From Acetoanaerobium pronyense (GTDB lineage Bacteria > Bacillota > Clostridia > Peptostreptococcales > Filifactoraceae): a stretch of DNA of 64,000 nt. Positions 7,228 to 16,605 of this stretch are shown piece after piece. Location of the stretch: NCBI RefSeq assembly GCF_017874355.1, contig NZ_JAGGLI010000009.1:25354-89353 (forward strand), in the 5' to 3' direction. How positions within the stretch are numbered: position 1 is the stretch's first letter; each line of letters begins with the position of its first letter. The notes beneath the pieces were generated by a model. It saw only the letters and a program-made list of their open reading frames with translations. It made no database searches and was not told the DNA's origin. A program made the translations under genes and the position numbers.

Positions 7228-8979
7228 TTATTTTTTAATTATAATAACGCAGCTTGTCATTTCCTGTTCACTATGTATATATATATCTGAATTAAATTTT
7301 TCCCTTAGAATATTTCTGGTAATATAAAGCCCCAGACCTGTTCCTTGCTCTCCCTTGGTTGTAATATAAGGCTCAAACAGTCTTTTTATTACTTTATCCT
7401 CTATTCCACCTGCATTGTCCCTAAAAAACAATTTGATTTCTTTTTCTGTTTCAATTGCTGATATGTATATACTTTTGTCTTTAATATAGTCTTTTTCTTT
7501 AAAAGCATCTAAGGAATTATTAAGAAGGTTGAGTATTACCTGAGAAAAAATGTTACTTTCTCCAGTTATTTCAAGATTTTCATCTATATCAATTTTTATA
7601 TCCACTTCCATAAAGTTAATCCTAGTTACGTTAAGGTCTATGGAAAACTGAACTGCCTCGCTAAGAGTAAAGCTTCCGCCTTTATCCTCTGGCTTGAAAA
7701 AGTTTCTAAAATCATCTATAGTCTTTGCCGTTTTATCTATAAATCTAAAATTTGATTCAATCAGGCTTTTTAGATATTCCTTATCATCCTCTCCTTCATT
7801 ATAGTAATCTTCGATATTATAATTTGAAATCTTAAGGGCATTAAGAGGTTGCTTGAGCTGATGGGCTATAGTTGCAAGCATTTCTCCCATCGCAGCATAT
7901 CTTGACTGGTGCATAAGCTGGGTGTTTTTCTGATTGATTTCATTTAAGTAAATGGACTCAAGTATAAGTCTATTTTTCTTTACCTCGATGTAGTAAAGGG
8001 AAGAGATGGCAAGACCCATTACAAATATTAGCATGAGCGATATCATAATTGTAGCATCTCTTAATCCATCAACACTTGCTATAGTTTCTTGATAATCTAA
8101 AGAAAGATTTATAATCAAAAATTCGTCTCCAATATTTGAAGGTGTATAGCTACTTATTTTTTTGACTCTGGTACTATCCTCAGGCCAAATGGAATGATAT
8201 GTATCTACCCCTGTTTCTTTGTTTTTCTGTCTTCGTACTATCTCTTCAAGCTCACTCCAATCATAATCTGGATACTGCATTTTTCTTACATCCACAACAT
8301 CTGATCCTATGAATTGATTTGATGGATGAAGAAAAAGATTTCCGCTACTATCCTTTACAGATATATATCCTGTTTCATTGGATTTGTATGCCTCTATATA
8401 GTTTTCATAAATATAATCAGCGCTGATTCGTACTCTTATAAACCCTTCTGGTTCTTTCGACTCGTCTATATTGACAGGTTGGATTATGTTTATACTCTTT
8501 TTTCCCCTAGACTGGACATAATAAACTGGACTTTTAGTTTCTACAGCCAGTTTCATATCCTCAGAAATATAATAGGTGTTTCCATGAGTCTCTCCATAAG
8601 AGGTTAATAGATTTCCATTTTTGTCTGTGATTTCTATGGAGTTTATTTCTTCCTCATTTGTCCTATACATAATTCCTATAAGTCTTATACCTTCATCATC
8701 ATCGTTTAAAAGAGAAACAAAATCCTCTTTAAATTGCTCTTCCTTCATTATCTCTCTTATGTACCTGTCTTTACTTTCAAAATAAAGCTCTAGCTTTCTT
8801 GATACTGCTGTTACAAGATTGAGCATGTCGTTTTGCTCAGTTTCTATGACATGATCTCTATAGTACCTATAAGAACCCAAAAGCATAGCAATTATTATTG
8901 CAATTATAAGAGTGCTCCCAAGGAGTATTTTAATTATTCTGCCATTTAATTTTTGATGCAGACTCTTTTTTTCTTCCAT
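7228..8979 (-). CDS. Membrane sensor histidine kinase with extracellular Cache domain
   Basis: 583 residues from ATG at 8979 behind AAAAAGGATG. There is a membrane segment at about 16-36, an extracellular double-Cache-type region at about 45-300, and a second segment at about 310-332. The kinase core follows directly without HAMP: H-box MGEMLATIAHQLKQPLNAL, N-box ILNLLNNSLDAF, G1 RDNAGGIED and G2 GTGLGLYITRNIL. This layout is like DctB-type kinases that sense small organic acids. It forms an operon with the REC-DUF2294 gene and is led by the attenuator at 9034-9138. The signal could be a carboxylate given the nearby citrate genes, but that is inference. Confidence 0.9.
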   Translation of the reverse strand: MEEKKSLHQKLNGRIIKILLGSTLIIAIIIAMLLGSYRYYRDHVIETEQNDMLNLVTAVSRKLELYFESKDRYIREIMKEEQFKEDFVSLLNDDDEGIRLIGIMYRTNEEEINSIEITDKNGNLLTSYGETHGNTYYISEDMKLAVETKSPVYYVQSRGKKSINIIQPVNIDESKEPEGFIRVRISADYIYENYIEAYKSNETGYISVKDSSGNLFLHPSNQFIGSDVVDVRKMQYPDYDWSELEEIVRRQKNKETGVDTYHSIWPEDSTRVKKISSYTPSNIGDEFLIINLSLDYQETIASVDGLRDATIMISLMLIFVMGLAISSLYYIEVKKNRLILESIYLNEINQKNTQLMHQSRYAAMGEMLATIAHQLKQPLNALKISNYNIEDYYNEGEDDKEYLKSLIESNFRFIDKTAKTIDDFRNFFKPEDKGGSFTLSEAVQFSIDLNVTRINFMEVDIKIDIDENLEITGESNIFSQVILNLLNNSLDAFKEKDYIKDKSIYISAIETEKEIKLFFRDNAGGIEDKVIKRLFEPYITTKGEQGTGLGLYITRNILREKFNSDIYIHSEQEMTSCVIIIKK

Positions 8980-9033
8980 ATTTTCATCCTTTTTTCATAT
9001 TAAGTAAAATAGCTTTTTACATTTCCCTTAAAT

Positions 9034-9138
9034 CAAAATATGCCTGAAAAGGAAGTTTCCTTTCCAAGCATATACTCTAAGTCTATTAGCCCCTTCTGTC
9101 TTAAGGGGAATTTTAACATTACTTGATAAATCTGTCAA
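9034..9138 (-). promoter_or_regulatory. Promoter plus riboswitch/attenuator-like leader (copy 2) of the sensor-kinase operon
   Basis: Same organisation as at 1103-1205. Minus strand -35 TTGACA (9133-9138), 17-nt spacer, -10 TAAAAT (9110-9115), then hairpin CCCCTTAAGACAGAAGGGG (9089-9107). The terminator-shaped hairpin at 9038-9073 is essentially identical to copy 1. The first hairpin differs in its stem but keeps the AAGACA loop, which suggests conserved structure. The promoter begins 14 nt past the MFS stop, so it serves the kinase gene, whose ATG lies about 60 nt below the hairpin. Confidence 0.7.
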
Positions 9139-9151
9139 CTAAAGGGAAGTC

Positions 9152-10405
9152 TTAACTTTGAAGTGCTAGAGGAGTCTTTTCTTTTGTCCTTTCTCTTGTA
9201 AGCTTTTTAAGGAAAAATCCATTTCCTAAAATCAAAACCCCTCCGCCAAAGAAACATATTATATACACTGGTATAAAATTAAGGAAAAATCCTGAGCTTA
9301 GAAATGCGATTGGCGCGACTACTTTTACAGCTGTAATTACAACTCCAAGAACCCTTCCCCTAAAAGCTTCCTCTATCTCAAGCTGCAAAATATTCATAAC
9401 AGGAATATCTACAAATGCTATAAATATTCCAATAAACATCATCAAAGCGCTGTAATAAATAGTATATCCTTCTTTGCTAAAGCTTAGAGTTACTAAAGGA
9501 GCTCCTATTCCTATGATTAAAATCCCAACTCCAATTGATGTAAGCATTAGTATCTGTTCATATTTTAGAATTTTAGATAGTAGATTGATGACCAAAGCTC
9601 CAATTATCATACCAAGAGGCAAAAATGCTTGGATATTTCCATAGGCTGTAGGTGAAAGCTGGAGCACATTGTTTATAATATATGGGAGTGGTACAACAAC
9701 TGAAAATCCAAATGAAAAGTTAAATATCACAAATACCGCTATCAGACCTAATATCAATTTGGAATTTTTTAAATAGCTTATTCCTGATTTCATAGACTCA
9801 ATAGGACTTTCTTCAGTCTTCCCAGATGAATCTTTAGATACCTTGAGATTTATAAAATACTCTGATAATGCAGATAAAAGAAAGCTCATTCCATTAATTA
9901 GAAGGAAAAATCTAATATCCACAAATGCAAATATCATCCCTCCAAGTACAGGTCCAAGTATAGATGAACATGAGTCTATGATTCTACTTAGGGAGTTTAT
10001 TTTCATTAACTCCTCTTCCTTTACCATACTTGGTATTGCCGATTCAATAGCAATTGAAAATATAGATGTGAAAAACGACATCAAAAGCGTAAGAATGTAA
10101 ATCATACCTAAGCTAAGTCCATAGTTTAGAGCCCAGAAATATCCCCCTATTAGTAGTACTGCATTTAATAAATCCATGGAAATAAATATCTTTTTCCTAT
10201 CAAATCTATCTGAAAGTATCCCTGCTATTGGAGTAATTATAAGCATAGGTATTACAGATAGCATAAGATTTAGGGCAAAGCTAAGTCCTGAGCCTGTGAC
10301 GCTCAGTACATATAGCCCTATTGCAAAAGTGTATATTGAAGTCCCAAACACCGATGAAAATTTCCCAAACGAAAATAAAAATATATTTCTAGTTTCTCTA
10401 CTCAT
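9152..10405 (-). CDS. MFS efflux transporter (macrolide-efflux MFS_3 type)
   Basis: 417 residues from ATG at 10405 behind GGAGGATAAGAA. Twelve hydrophobic segments are visible. The start MSRETRNIFLFSFGKFSSVFGTSIYTFAIGLYVL and the loop motif GILSDRFDRKKIFI (about residue 60) are typical of the MefA-like/TIGR00900 branch of MFS drug exporters. It would export small molecules across the cytoplasmic membrane. It is a single gene between the MerR-methyltransferase operon and the leader of the sensor kinase. The substrate cannot be predicted. Confidence 0.88.
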   Translation of the reverse strand: MSRETRNIFLFSFGKFSSVFGTSIYTFAIGLYVLSVTGSGLSFALNLMLSVIPMLIITPIAGILSDRFDRKKIFISMDLLNAVLLIGGYFWALNYGLSLGMIYILTLLMSFFTSIFSIAIESAIPSMVKEEELMKINSLSRIIDSCSSILGPVLGGMIFAFVDIRFFLLINGMSFLLSALSEYFINLKVSKDSSGKTEESPIESMKSGISYLKNSKLILGLIAVFVIFNFSFGFSVVVPLPYIINNVLQLSPTAYGNIQAFLPLGMIIGALVINLLSKILKYEQILMLTSIGVGILIIGIGAPLVTLSFSKEGYTIYYSALMMFIGIFIAFVDIPVMNILQLEIEEAFRGRVLGVVITAVKVVAPIAFLSSGFFLNFIPVYIICFFGGGVLILGNGFFLKKLTRERTKEKTPLALQS

Positions 10406-10574
10406 TTCTTATCCTCCTAACATATTAAACCCTAAGGATTCTACATTAGCTCTAAGTAAATTAAAAAGCTAAATAACATCTTGGGTTTGTAAATAAATCT
10501 TCTTGATTTTATGATACATAGTGGAGGATAGGCTATTTCAATAGATACTTTTTAATTTTTTTTATCAAAAAATC

Positions 10575-10602
10575 AAAAAGGTGGGGTTAACCCCACCTTT
10601 TT
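10575..10602 (-). terminator. Terminator overlapping the stop codon of the MerR-methyltransferase gene
   Basis: A perfect palindrome (AAAAAGGTGGGG joined to CCCCACCTTTTT by TTAA) is followed by a U-rich run on the minus strand. The TAA stop (10587-10589) lies in the loop, so the last codons of the gene form one arm. Confidence 0.9.
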
Positions 10603-11813
10603 CCTGCATATGAATAACTAAAAAACTCTTCACCTTCTACCCAAAACTCCTCTAAATCTCCTGCCTTTGTGTGTACAGAAGATATATTTTCACTCTTCAT
10701 CTCAAAACCCAAAGAGCTAATATACTCCCTTATATTTTTCTCTAGAAAGTTTTTTCTAAGATTTCTATCAATTTTGCTATTTTCTTTAAATAACTTAAAA
10801 ACAATATAGCTCCCATAAAGCTCCGCTTCTTTTTTAATTTGATGGTCAATAGTTTTAAGTAAAAACTCTTCATTTTCAAAACCAAAATTACTACTGCCTG
10901 CAAAATCCAAAACTATATCTACCTTTTCTTTTCCTATGGGCATAGTAGCAAAATCTGAGGCCAGAAAAATCACATTCTTCTTTTCTCCAGATCGTTCAAG
11001 AATCTCCTTTAATCTCTTCAAAAGTCCTACATTTCTATCAACAGCTATATATACGCAGTCAGCTGGAAGCATAGCGTAGATGTTTCTAAGGAGAAAACCC
11101 ACTCCTGTTCCAAGCTCTAAAATCACCTTTCCCTTTAAAGACTCAAAGTCTATTTGCTTTATCATCCACTCTATCATATTTTTTATAGTCTTTAAAAATT
11201 CCTTGTCGGTAGCTTTTATATAATTTTCCACATCAAAATAATTTAAATGATCCTCAAAATAGATTCTTTCCGAGAAACCCTTGTATTTGATTATTCCATC
11301 ATCTATCTTCATTTCATCATCTTTTCCCCTAGCTAATATCCCTTCTCGAAGTAATCCATCTACTATCTTTGCATCTTTTATCAAAGGGAGGTTATTTTCA
11401 TATGAAGAAAAGATACTCAAATCAGATATCCCAAGTCCAAGGTTTATACTTTGATGTGATTTTAATGACAAATAATCTTCTTTTAATTCTTTTACAAGCG
11501 CAAGAGCCTTATGTATCTCCAATCCTTCTTTTTCCAGCCTAGAGATATGGTTATTAAAGATATTTTTTAGAAAATCCTTGGATTCTCCGGCGTCTAAGTT
11601 TCCCAAAGTCTTGAAGGTAAGTATTTCCTTGATTTCATTTAAGGAAAATTTCATTTCTTTAAACCTTTGAATATCCTTTATATCTTTTTCGCACCTTAAA
11701 TCAAAATCATACTGCCCTGTTTTTTTAATAGGAAGAATAAGGCCCAAGTCAATATAATGTCTCACTGTATCTATTGTGATATCATTTTTCTTTGCAAATT
11801 CTCCTATTTTCAT
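10587..11813 (-). CDS. MerR-family regulator fused to SAM-dependent methyltransferase
   Basis: 408 residues. Residues 1-70 are a MerR helix-turn-helix (MKIGEFAKKNDITIDTVRHY, then the wing and FKEMKFSLNEIKEIL). A coiled-coil linker to about residue 120 follows. From about residue 225 comes a class I methyltransferase core with motif I ILELGTGVGFLLRN, an acidic residue in IAVDRN (motif II) and ASDFATM/VDIVLDFAG as later motifs. MerR proteins usually bind an effector in the C-terminal part; here an enzyme domain takes that place. The gene overlaps the upstream transporter-like gene by 4 nt (ATGA). The methyl acceptor is unknown; a link to toxin or drug handling is inferred from that partner. Confidence 0.87.
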   Translation of the reverse strand: MKIGEFAKKNDITIDTVRHYIDLGLILPIKKTGQYDFDLRCEKDIKDIQRFKEMKFSLNEIKEILTFKTLGNLDAGESKDFLKNIFNNHISRLEKEGLEIHKALALVKELKEDYLSLKSHQSINLGLGISDLSIFSSYENNLPLIKDAKIVDGLLREGILARGKDDEMKIDDGIIKYKGFSERIYFEDHLNYFDVENYIKATDKEFLKTIKNMIEWMIKQIDFESLKGKVILELGTGVGFLLRNIYAMLPADCVYIAVDRNVGLLKRLKEILERSGEKKNVIFLASDFATMPIGKEKVDIVLDFAGSSNFGFENEEFLLKTIDHQIKKEAELYGSYIVFKLFKENSKIDRNLRKNFLEKNIREYISSLGFEMKSENISSVHTKAGDLEEFWVEGEEFFSYSYAGKRWG

Positions 11814-12760
11814 TCAAGTCCCTCCACCTTTAGAGCTATAAAATATTCAAGATCATTGAAAAACTGATAAAGCATTGCTCTATTTTCAAATTCTTCTCTT
11901 GTTTTTGGAAGCTCCATCTCTTTAAAAGACACTCTTAGCATCTTCATCTTGTCCATGGTTTTCTTTTCAACGGTCTCATCCTCTATGGATAGGGCTATTT
12001 CTTTTGTGAGATCAGATATTAGAAGAGTCTGATCATAGGTCATAAAAAATCTTCTAAAATGTCCCATCATTCTTTCAAGGACGCTATACTGATTTTGTCT
12101 GATTTTCATATACTCCACATAATAGTTTTCGCCTTGTGTAAACAGATAATTCCCTCTTTGCTTTTCTGCTCTTCGTGCTCCGGTATCAAGCTTTTCCTTT
12201 AGGTCTTTAAACATCACTTCTAAATCAAGGGATATATAATGCTCTTTTAGGGCTACTGACATCTCAAGAAGTATTTCCTTCATGATTTTTTCTATATCTT
12301 TTTTGTCTTTAATCAGCCTCTCCTCTACACTTGGCATATAGAGATTCATAAATAAAGCTGTCCCTACTCCTATTGCCATAAGAGAAAGTGCATTTGATAT
12401 AGAGTTAATCCCTGTGGATTTGTCAGCCATAAGGTGAGTCACAAGGACAGAGCTTGCTACTACCCCTTCAAGTAGGTTGAGCCTTGAAGATATCGTAATA
12501 AATATAAGTATAAAAAGACCAAATATCACTTCTGAAAATCCAAATAAGTTGAATAATACCCCTGCTATTATAAAAGCAACTATGCTAGATACAACCCTTT
12601 TTGCTGCAAACTCTACAGATTGTCTTCTGGTGCTTTGAATACTAAGAATTGTTATTACTCCAGCTGCAAGATAATTTCTAAGCCCTATCTGATGTGCTAT
12701 AGTCATAGCAATAGGAGCACCGATTGCTGTTTTTAAAGTTCTATATCCAATAATTTTCAA
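11810..12760 (-). CDS. Aromatic acid exporter (ArAE/FUSC-like) family membrane protein
   Basis: 316 residues from ATG at 12760. The N-terminal half has about five closely spaced hydrophobic segments (RTLKTAIGAPIAMTIA, then AAGVITILSIQSTRRQS). The C-terminal half (about 155-316) is a cytoplasmic helical domain with AEKQRGNYLFTQGENYYVEYM. This two-part layout matches ArAE_1 plus its C-terminal domain, common in Firmicutes. Family members are thought to export aromatic carboxylic acids, but few are tested. It is the first gene of a two-gene operon with the MerR-methyltransferase fusion. Confidence 0.87.
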   Translation of the reverse strand: MKIIGYRTLKTAIGAPIAMTIAHQIGLRNYLAAGVITILSIQSTRRQSVEFAAKRVVSSIVAFIIAGVLFNLFGFSEVIFGLFILIFITISSRLNLLEGVVASSVLVTHLMADKSTGINSISNALSLMAIGVGTALFMNLYMPSVEERLIKDKKDIEKIMKEILLEMSVALKEHYISLDLEVMFKDLKEKLDTGARRAEKQRGNYLFTQGENYYVEYMKIRQNQYSVLERMMGHFRRFFMTYDQTLLISDLTKEIALSIEDETVEKKTMDKMKMLRVSFKEMELPKTREEFENRAMLYQFFNDLEYFIALKVEGLE

Positions 12761-12847
12761 ATTTTGCCTCCCTCTGAAATCTCCACTATTTCAGTATTGA
12801 TCTTAGTTATGTTATAATTAGTTAAATCAAAATATACGAGGTGCAAC

Positions 12848-14554
12848 ATGGTTAAAGTACCAGAATCTAAGCTTATCAATCCAAATAGAGCATCAATTTA
12901 TCTAGGTACAATATTTATCTCATCTTTTTTTATTGTGTATATCAGTATTATATTGAATAATATTTTTAATATATCTGTATCTGTAAATTCATTTCTTATC
13001 TTTCATATATTTGCAGAGCTTTTAAGCATTTTAGTATCTATATCTATTTTTATGGTTTTGTTTTTCACCTTTGATATATTCAAAAAAAAGCATCATTTGA
13101 TACTTGCAAACACATTTCTGCTAGTTGGTTTTTTAGATATATTTCATACCCTTACCTATGATGGTATGTACAATTTGTTTTCCGTAGATATCCAAACCCC
13201 CACCTATTTTTGGATATTTGCAAGAACTGTATTTGGAATCGGGATACTGTGGTCTTTTTGTACTTCTAAAGAAAAACTCACTGGTTTTCGGAAAGAATTT
13301 AGCCTTGTTATTTCTATTATTATAGCATCATTTTTAATTTTCTTAAGTATCTCTTATACTCATATGCTTCCTGTGCTTCTAGTAAAGGGCGTGGGGCTTA
13401 CAAGTATTAAAATCTATATGGAATATTCTATTATTATAAGTTACATATTAGCAGGGATATGCTATTTAAAACGTATGAATGGTAATTATAGCTCCAGTAA
13501 TATATCTTTGCTTAGTGGAGTAATATTGGCTATTTTTTCTGAAATATGCTTTACTTTATATACAAATATATATGACACCCTAAATATGACCGGCCATATA
13601 CTTAAGATAGTATCTTATGGTTATATTTTTTGGGCTATTTTTGTAAAAAACGTACGAAGACCTTATATCCAGTTATTTCAAGAAAACGATTACCTGACCG
13701 TTAATGTAAATGACCTTCAGATAGCCGTAGAAAAAAACACTAAAGAGATTATGGCAAAAAATGCAGCTTTATCTAATTATAGTAAAAAAATGGAAGAAGA
13801 ACTTGCCGCTGCAAGGGACATACAGATAGCTATGCTTCCAAATGGAGAAGAAAATATTCATGATTTAAGATTTAGCTTTGAATTCATACCATGCGATGAG
13901 CTTAGTGGAGATTTTTTGAACTATTTTGCCATTGATGATAAAAATGTTGGATTTTATGTAATGGATGTAGCCGGCCATGGAGTATCTGCAGCTATGCTTG
14001 GGGTATTTGCAGCCAAAAGTGTAGGAGAAAGCACAAGAATAAAACAAAAGGAAGCGTCTTTATTTTCACCTTCTTCTGTGCTTCATCATTTTTATGATGT
14101 ATTTAATAAGTCCCATTTTCCAGATGAGACACATATGGTAATGCTCTATGGTATTTATAATAAAGATAGCGGAAAGATAACTCTATCATCTGCAGGGCTC
14201 AATTGTGCTCCTATTGTCATACCAAATGGTAAAGTACCCTATTTCGCAAACATGGACAGCGGATTTCCAATCTGCAAGCTAGGGTCATTATTTGAGCCAG
14301 AGTTCAAGGATTTTGATATTCAGCTTGGATTTGGTGATAAAATATTTTTCTATACAGATGGTGTAAGCGAACTTAAAAATAAAGATGGAGAATTTTTAGG
14401 AAGTGACAAGCTTATAGAATTTATAAAAGAATCAGGACCTATGCCTGGACCTCTTCTTAAGAAAAAAATAGACAGAGTACTAGAAAATCACCTTTATGGA
14501 ACTGTACAAGCAGATGACATTACATACTGCGTAATGGAAAAATTCTCTCCATAA
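12848..14554 (+). CDS. MASE3 membrane sensor fused to PP2C-type (SpoIIE/RsbU) serine phosphatase
   Basis: 568 residues from ATG at 12848 behind GAGGTGCAAC. Residues about 20-275 hold seven to eight membrane segments with the MASE3 signature around FLDIFHTLTYDGM. A coiled coil spans about 280-325, ending AARDIQIAMLP. The PP2C/SpoIIE domain covers about 330-568, with metal-binding aspartates in ELSGDFLNYF and VMDVAGHGVSAAM and later FYTDGVSELKN and QADDITYCV. Such proteins dephosphorylate anti-sigma-factor antagonists in stress signalling. No anti-sigma or STAS partner is adjacent. The upstream gap of about 90 bases is a divergent promoter region. Confidence 0.92.
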   Translation: MVKVPESKLINPNRASIYLGTIFISSFFIVYISIILNNIFNISVSVNSFLIFHIFAELLSILVSISIFMVLFFTFDIFKKKHHLILANTFLLVGFLDIFHTLTYDGMYNLFSVDIQTPTYFWIFARTVFGIGILWSFCTSKEKLTGFRKEFSLVISIIIASFLIFLSISYTHMLPVLLVKGVGLTSIKIYMEYSIIISYILAGICYLKRMNGNYSSSNISLLSGVILAIFSEICFTLYTNIYDTLNMTGHILKIVSYGYIFWAIFVKNVRRPYIQLFQENDYLTVNVNDLQIAVEKNTKEIMAKNAALSNYSKKMEEELAAARDIQIAMLPNGEENIHDLRFSFEFIPCDELSGDFLNYFAIDDKNVGFYVMDVAGHGVSAAMLGVFAAKSVGESTRIKQKEASLFSPSSVLHHFYDVFNKSHFPDETHMVMLYGIYNKDSGKITLSSAGLNCAPIVIPNGKVPYFANMDSGFPICKLGSLFEPEFKDFDIQLGFGDKIFFYTDGVSELKNKDGEFLGSDKLIEFIKESGPMPGPLLKKKIDRVLENHLYGTVQADDITYCVMEKFSP

Positions 14555-14689
14555 AATAGTTTATTTCAAATAGTTCTTTTAAATTATTCTATTTTAAAAG
14601 ACTCGAGTTAGATGATATCCTCATTTAACTTAAGTCTTTTTATATTTTATTTATATATTTTGGGGTATAGAAATAACAGGAGGTGGATC

Positions 14690-15784
14690 ATGAAAAATAC
14701 AAAAATAAGGTTTATGGTATTTTTAACTATTTTTGCAATTACTACATCTATTTCATTTGGAAACTCTAATTTTCCAGATGTAACTTCCCATTGGGCAGAA
14801 AATTATATAGACTATCTCTCTTCTGAAGGGATAATAAGTGGTTTTCCTGATGGGACTTTTAAACCTAATCAGCTCCTTACGAGAGCTCAGGTAAGTGTCC
14901 TTCTTGCAAATCAGCTTAACCTCAGCCCAGAGTCTTCTAATTTTCCAGATGTTCCTGCTTCTCACTGGGCAAGTGGCTTTATTGGTGCAGTAGTCTCTGA
15001 TGGTATAATGAGCGGCTACCCAGATGGTACGTTTAAACCGAATAACCCTATGACTAGGGCTGAAGTTTCTTCTGTAATTTCATCTGCATACAATATGGTT
15101 CAAAGCAGTACAGGCAGTCCCTTTAGTGATATAAATCAAAATCATTGGGCATTTTCAAGCATCATGGCCCTTGTAGATAATTATATAGCTTCTGGCTATC
15201 CAGATGGCACCTTTAAGCCAAATAACTCTGTCACTAGAGCTGAGTTTTCAGTATTTATGGCTAAATCTATAAACCCTCAATTCTTACAAGGTGCTATCCT
15301 CTCATCTGAAGCTCTTGATATAGCTCAAATTCTAAAAGATGAAGATATGGCTTCCCTCGCAAGCTATGCTCATCCAATTAAAGGAATTAGATTTTCTCCA
15401 TACTACTATATAGAAAATAATCACCAAGTATTTACAGCTGCCCAGATTCCTAATCTGCTTCAGGATAATAATATATACTTTTGGGGAATACAAGATGGAA
15501 GTGGCTTTGACATCGACGAAACTCCACAGGATTATTTTGATAGATATGTAAATTACAGGGATTTCACATCTCCTGATGAAGTTGTTTATAATAACGTTAT
15601 TTCTAGAGGAAACCTTATAAACAATATTCCAACATTTTACCAAAATGCAGTATTTGTAGAACTTTATGTGGAAGGTACTGCTCAGTATAGCGGAATGGAC
15701 TGGAGAAGTCTTTACCTTATATTTGAAGAATATAACGGCGATTTTTACCTTATAGGTATCGCAAACGGAGAATGGACAACTTAG
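14690..15784 (+). CDS. Secreted protein with three SLH domains
   Basis: About 364 residues. ATG 14690 (MKNTKIRFMVFLTIFAITTS) is chosen because ACAGGAGGTGGATC lies just before it; a longer frame from 14612 lacks a good ribosome site. The signal peptide is about 1-24. Three S-layer-homology repeats follow, each with FPDV/FSDI...HW and G(F/Y)PDGTFKPN...TRAE motifs, at about residues 26-78, 84-137 and 143-196. They anchor proteins to pyruvylated cell-wall polymers. The C-terminal ~165 residues (about 200-364) carry no domain I recognise. The gene is monocistronic with a strong terminator behind it. Confidence 0.92.
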   Translation: MKNTKIRFMVFLTIFAITTSISFGNSNFPDVTSHWAENYIDYLSSEGIISGFPDGTFKPNQLLTRAQVSVLLANQLNLSPESSNFPDVPASHWASGFIGAVVSDGIMSGYPDGTFKPNNPMTRAEVSSVISSAYNMVQSSTGSPFSDINQNHWAFSSIMALVDNYIASGYPDGTFKPNNSVTRAEFSVFMAKSINPQFLQGAILSSEALDIAQILKDEDMASLASYAHPIKGIRFSPYYYIENNHQVFTAAQIPNLLQDNNIYFWGIQDGSGFDIDETPQDYFDRYVNYRDFTSPDEVVYNNVISRGNLINNIPTFYQNAVFVELYVEGTAQYSGMDWRSLYLIFEEYNGDFYLIGIANGEWTT

Positions 15785-15821
15785 CATATCCTTACTCAAA
15801 TATTTCTTAATTTTAGATATT

Positions 15822-15866
15822 AAAAGCTCTATATTTCAGTTTTCTTCTGAAATATAGAGCTTTTTT
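15822..15866 (+). terminator. Terminator after the SLH gene
   Basis: Arms AAAAGCTCTATATTTCAG and CTGAAATATAGAGCTTTTTT around a 7-nt loop. It can serve both the SLH gene and the convergent YdcZ-type gene. Confidence 0.9.
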
Positions 15867-15936
15867 AGATAAATATAGAAAATTAGTTTATGGAATTGAT
15901 GTCCAATTTTTAAATATGGAAATCTATTTTCAATTT

Positions 15937-16377
15937 TTATGACTTCCCATTATCAAGAATTAAAAGTACAACAGCAACTAGCATAAGTCCTATACTAATT
16001 GACCTGTACATGCTAAGTGGTTGCTTGGGCTGTCCTAGTAGCCCAAAAGTATCTATGATAGCAGAAAATATCACCTGACCAACAATAACAGAAGAAAATG
16101 CCATTACAGACCCAAGGAAAGATATGGATTTTGTAAGTCCTAGGAGTATTATTACTCCCATAAATCCTGAAATCCACATTTTAGGTCCTCCAAGTACCCC
16201 TAAGTATTTTAGAGCTTCCCCTTTGGAAACCATAATTATACCTATGGCCTGAACTATTGATATTCCAATCACCATTCCCGATAATGTAAATAATCTGCTG
16301 ACTTGATTGTTTATATTTCCCTGTATGCTCAGTAGCCCCCCTATAGCTATGCTAAAAATTATAAAAAGTATGTTCAC
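15937..16377 (-). CDS. DMT-family transporter of the YdcZ/DUF606 type
   Basis: 146 residues starting at GTG 16377 (reads VNILFIIFSIAIGGLLSIQG), because ACAGGAGGAAAAGTT sits directly before it; a GTG at 16395 would place that ribosome site inside the gene. Five hydrophobic segments and motifs such as GNINNQVSRL and SVIVGQVIFSAIIDTFGLLG fit the DUF606 half-transporters, which work as dimers or pairs in the drug/metabolite superfamily. It is a lone gene divergent from tupA. Substrate is unknown. Confidence 0.85.
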   Translation of the reverse strand: MNILFIIFSIAIGGLLSIQGNINNQVSRLFTLSGMVIGISIVQAIGIIMVSKGEALKYLGVLGGPKMWISGFMGVIILLGLTKSISFLGSVMAFSSVIVGQVIFSAIIDTFGLLGQPKQPLSMYRSISIGLMLVAVVLLILDNGKS

Positions 16378-16605
16378 AACTTTTCCTCCTGTCACTTTAA
16401 TTTTATCTATAATTTAGAACTGAACAGCTTTTAATCCATCATCTAAATAATTATACCCTTTAAAATACATTTTTATAAAGGAGTAATTCAAAATATATAG
16501 AATATTATGATTATAAATACTCTACATTATATTTTGCTAGATTTAAAAAAGCATAAAATGATAATGTGGCTAAATATCTATTATATTATAAGGAGGAAAT
16601 ATTTT

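Noticed and set aside
16396..16605. Possible molybdenum/tungsten cofactor riboswitch upstream of tupA
   Set aside because: No matching conserved stem or motif could be identified; the region is only AT-rich.
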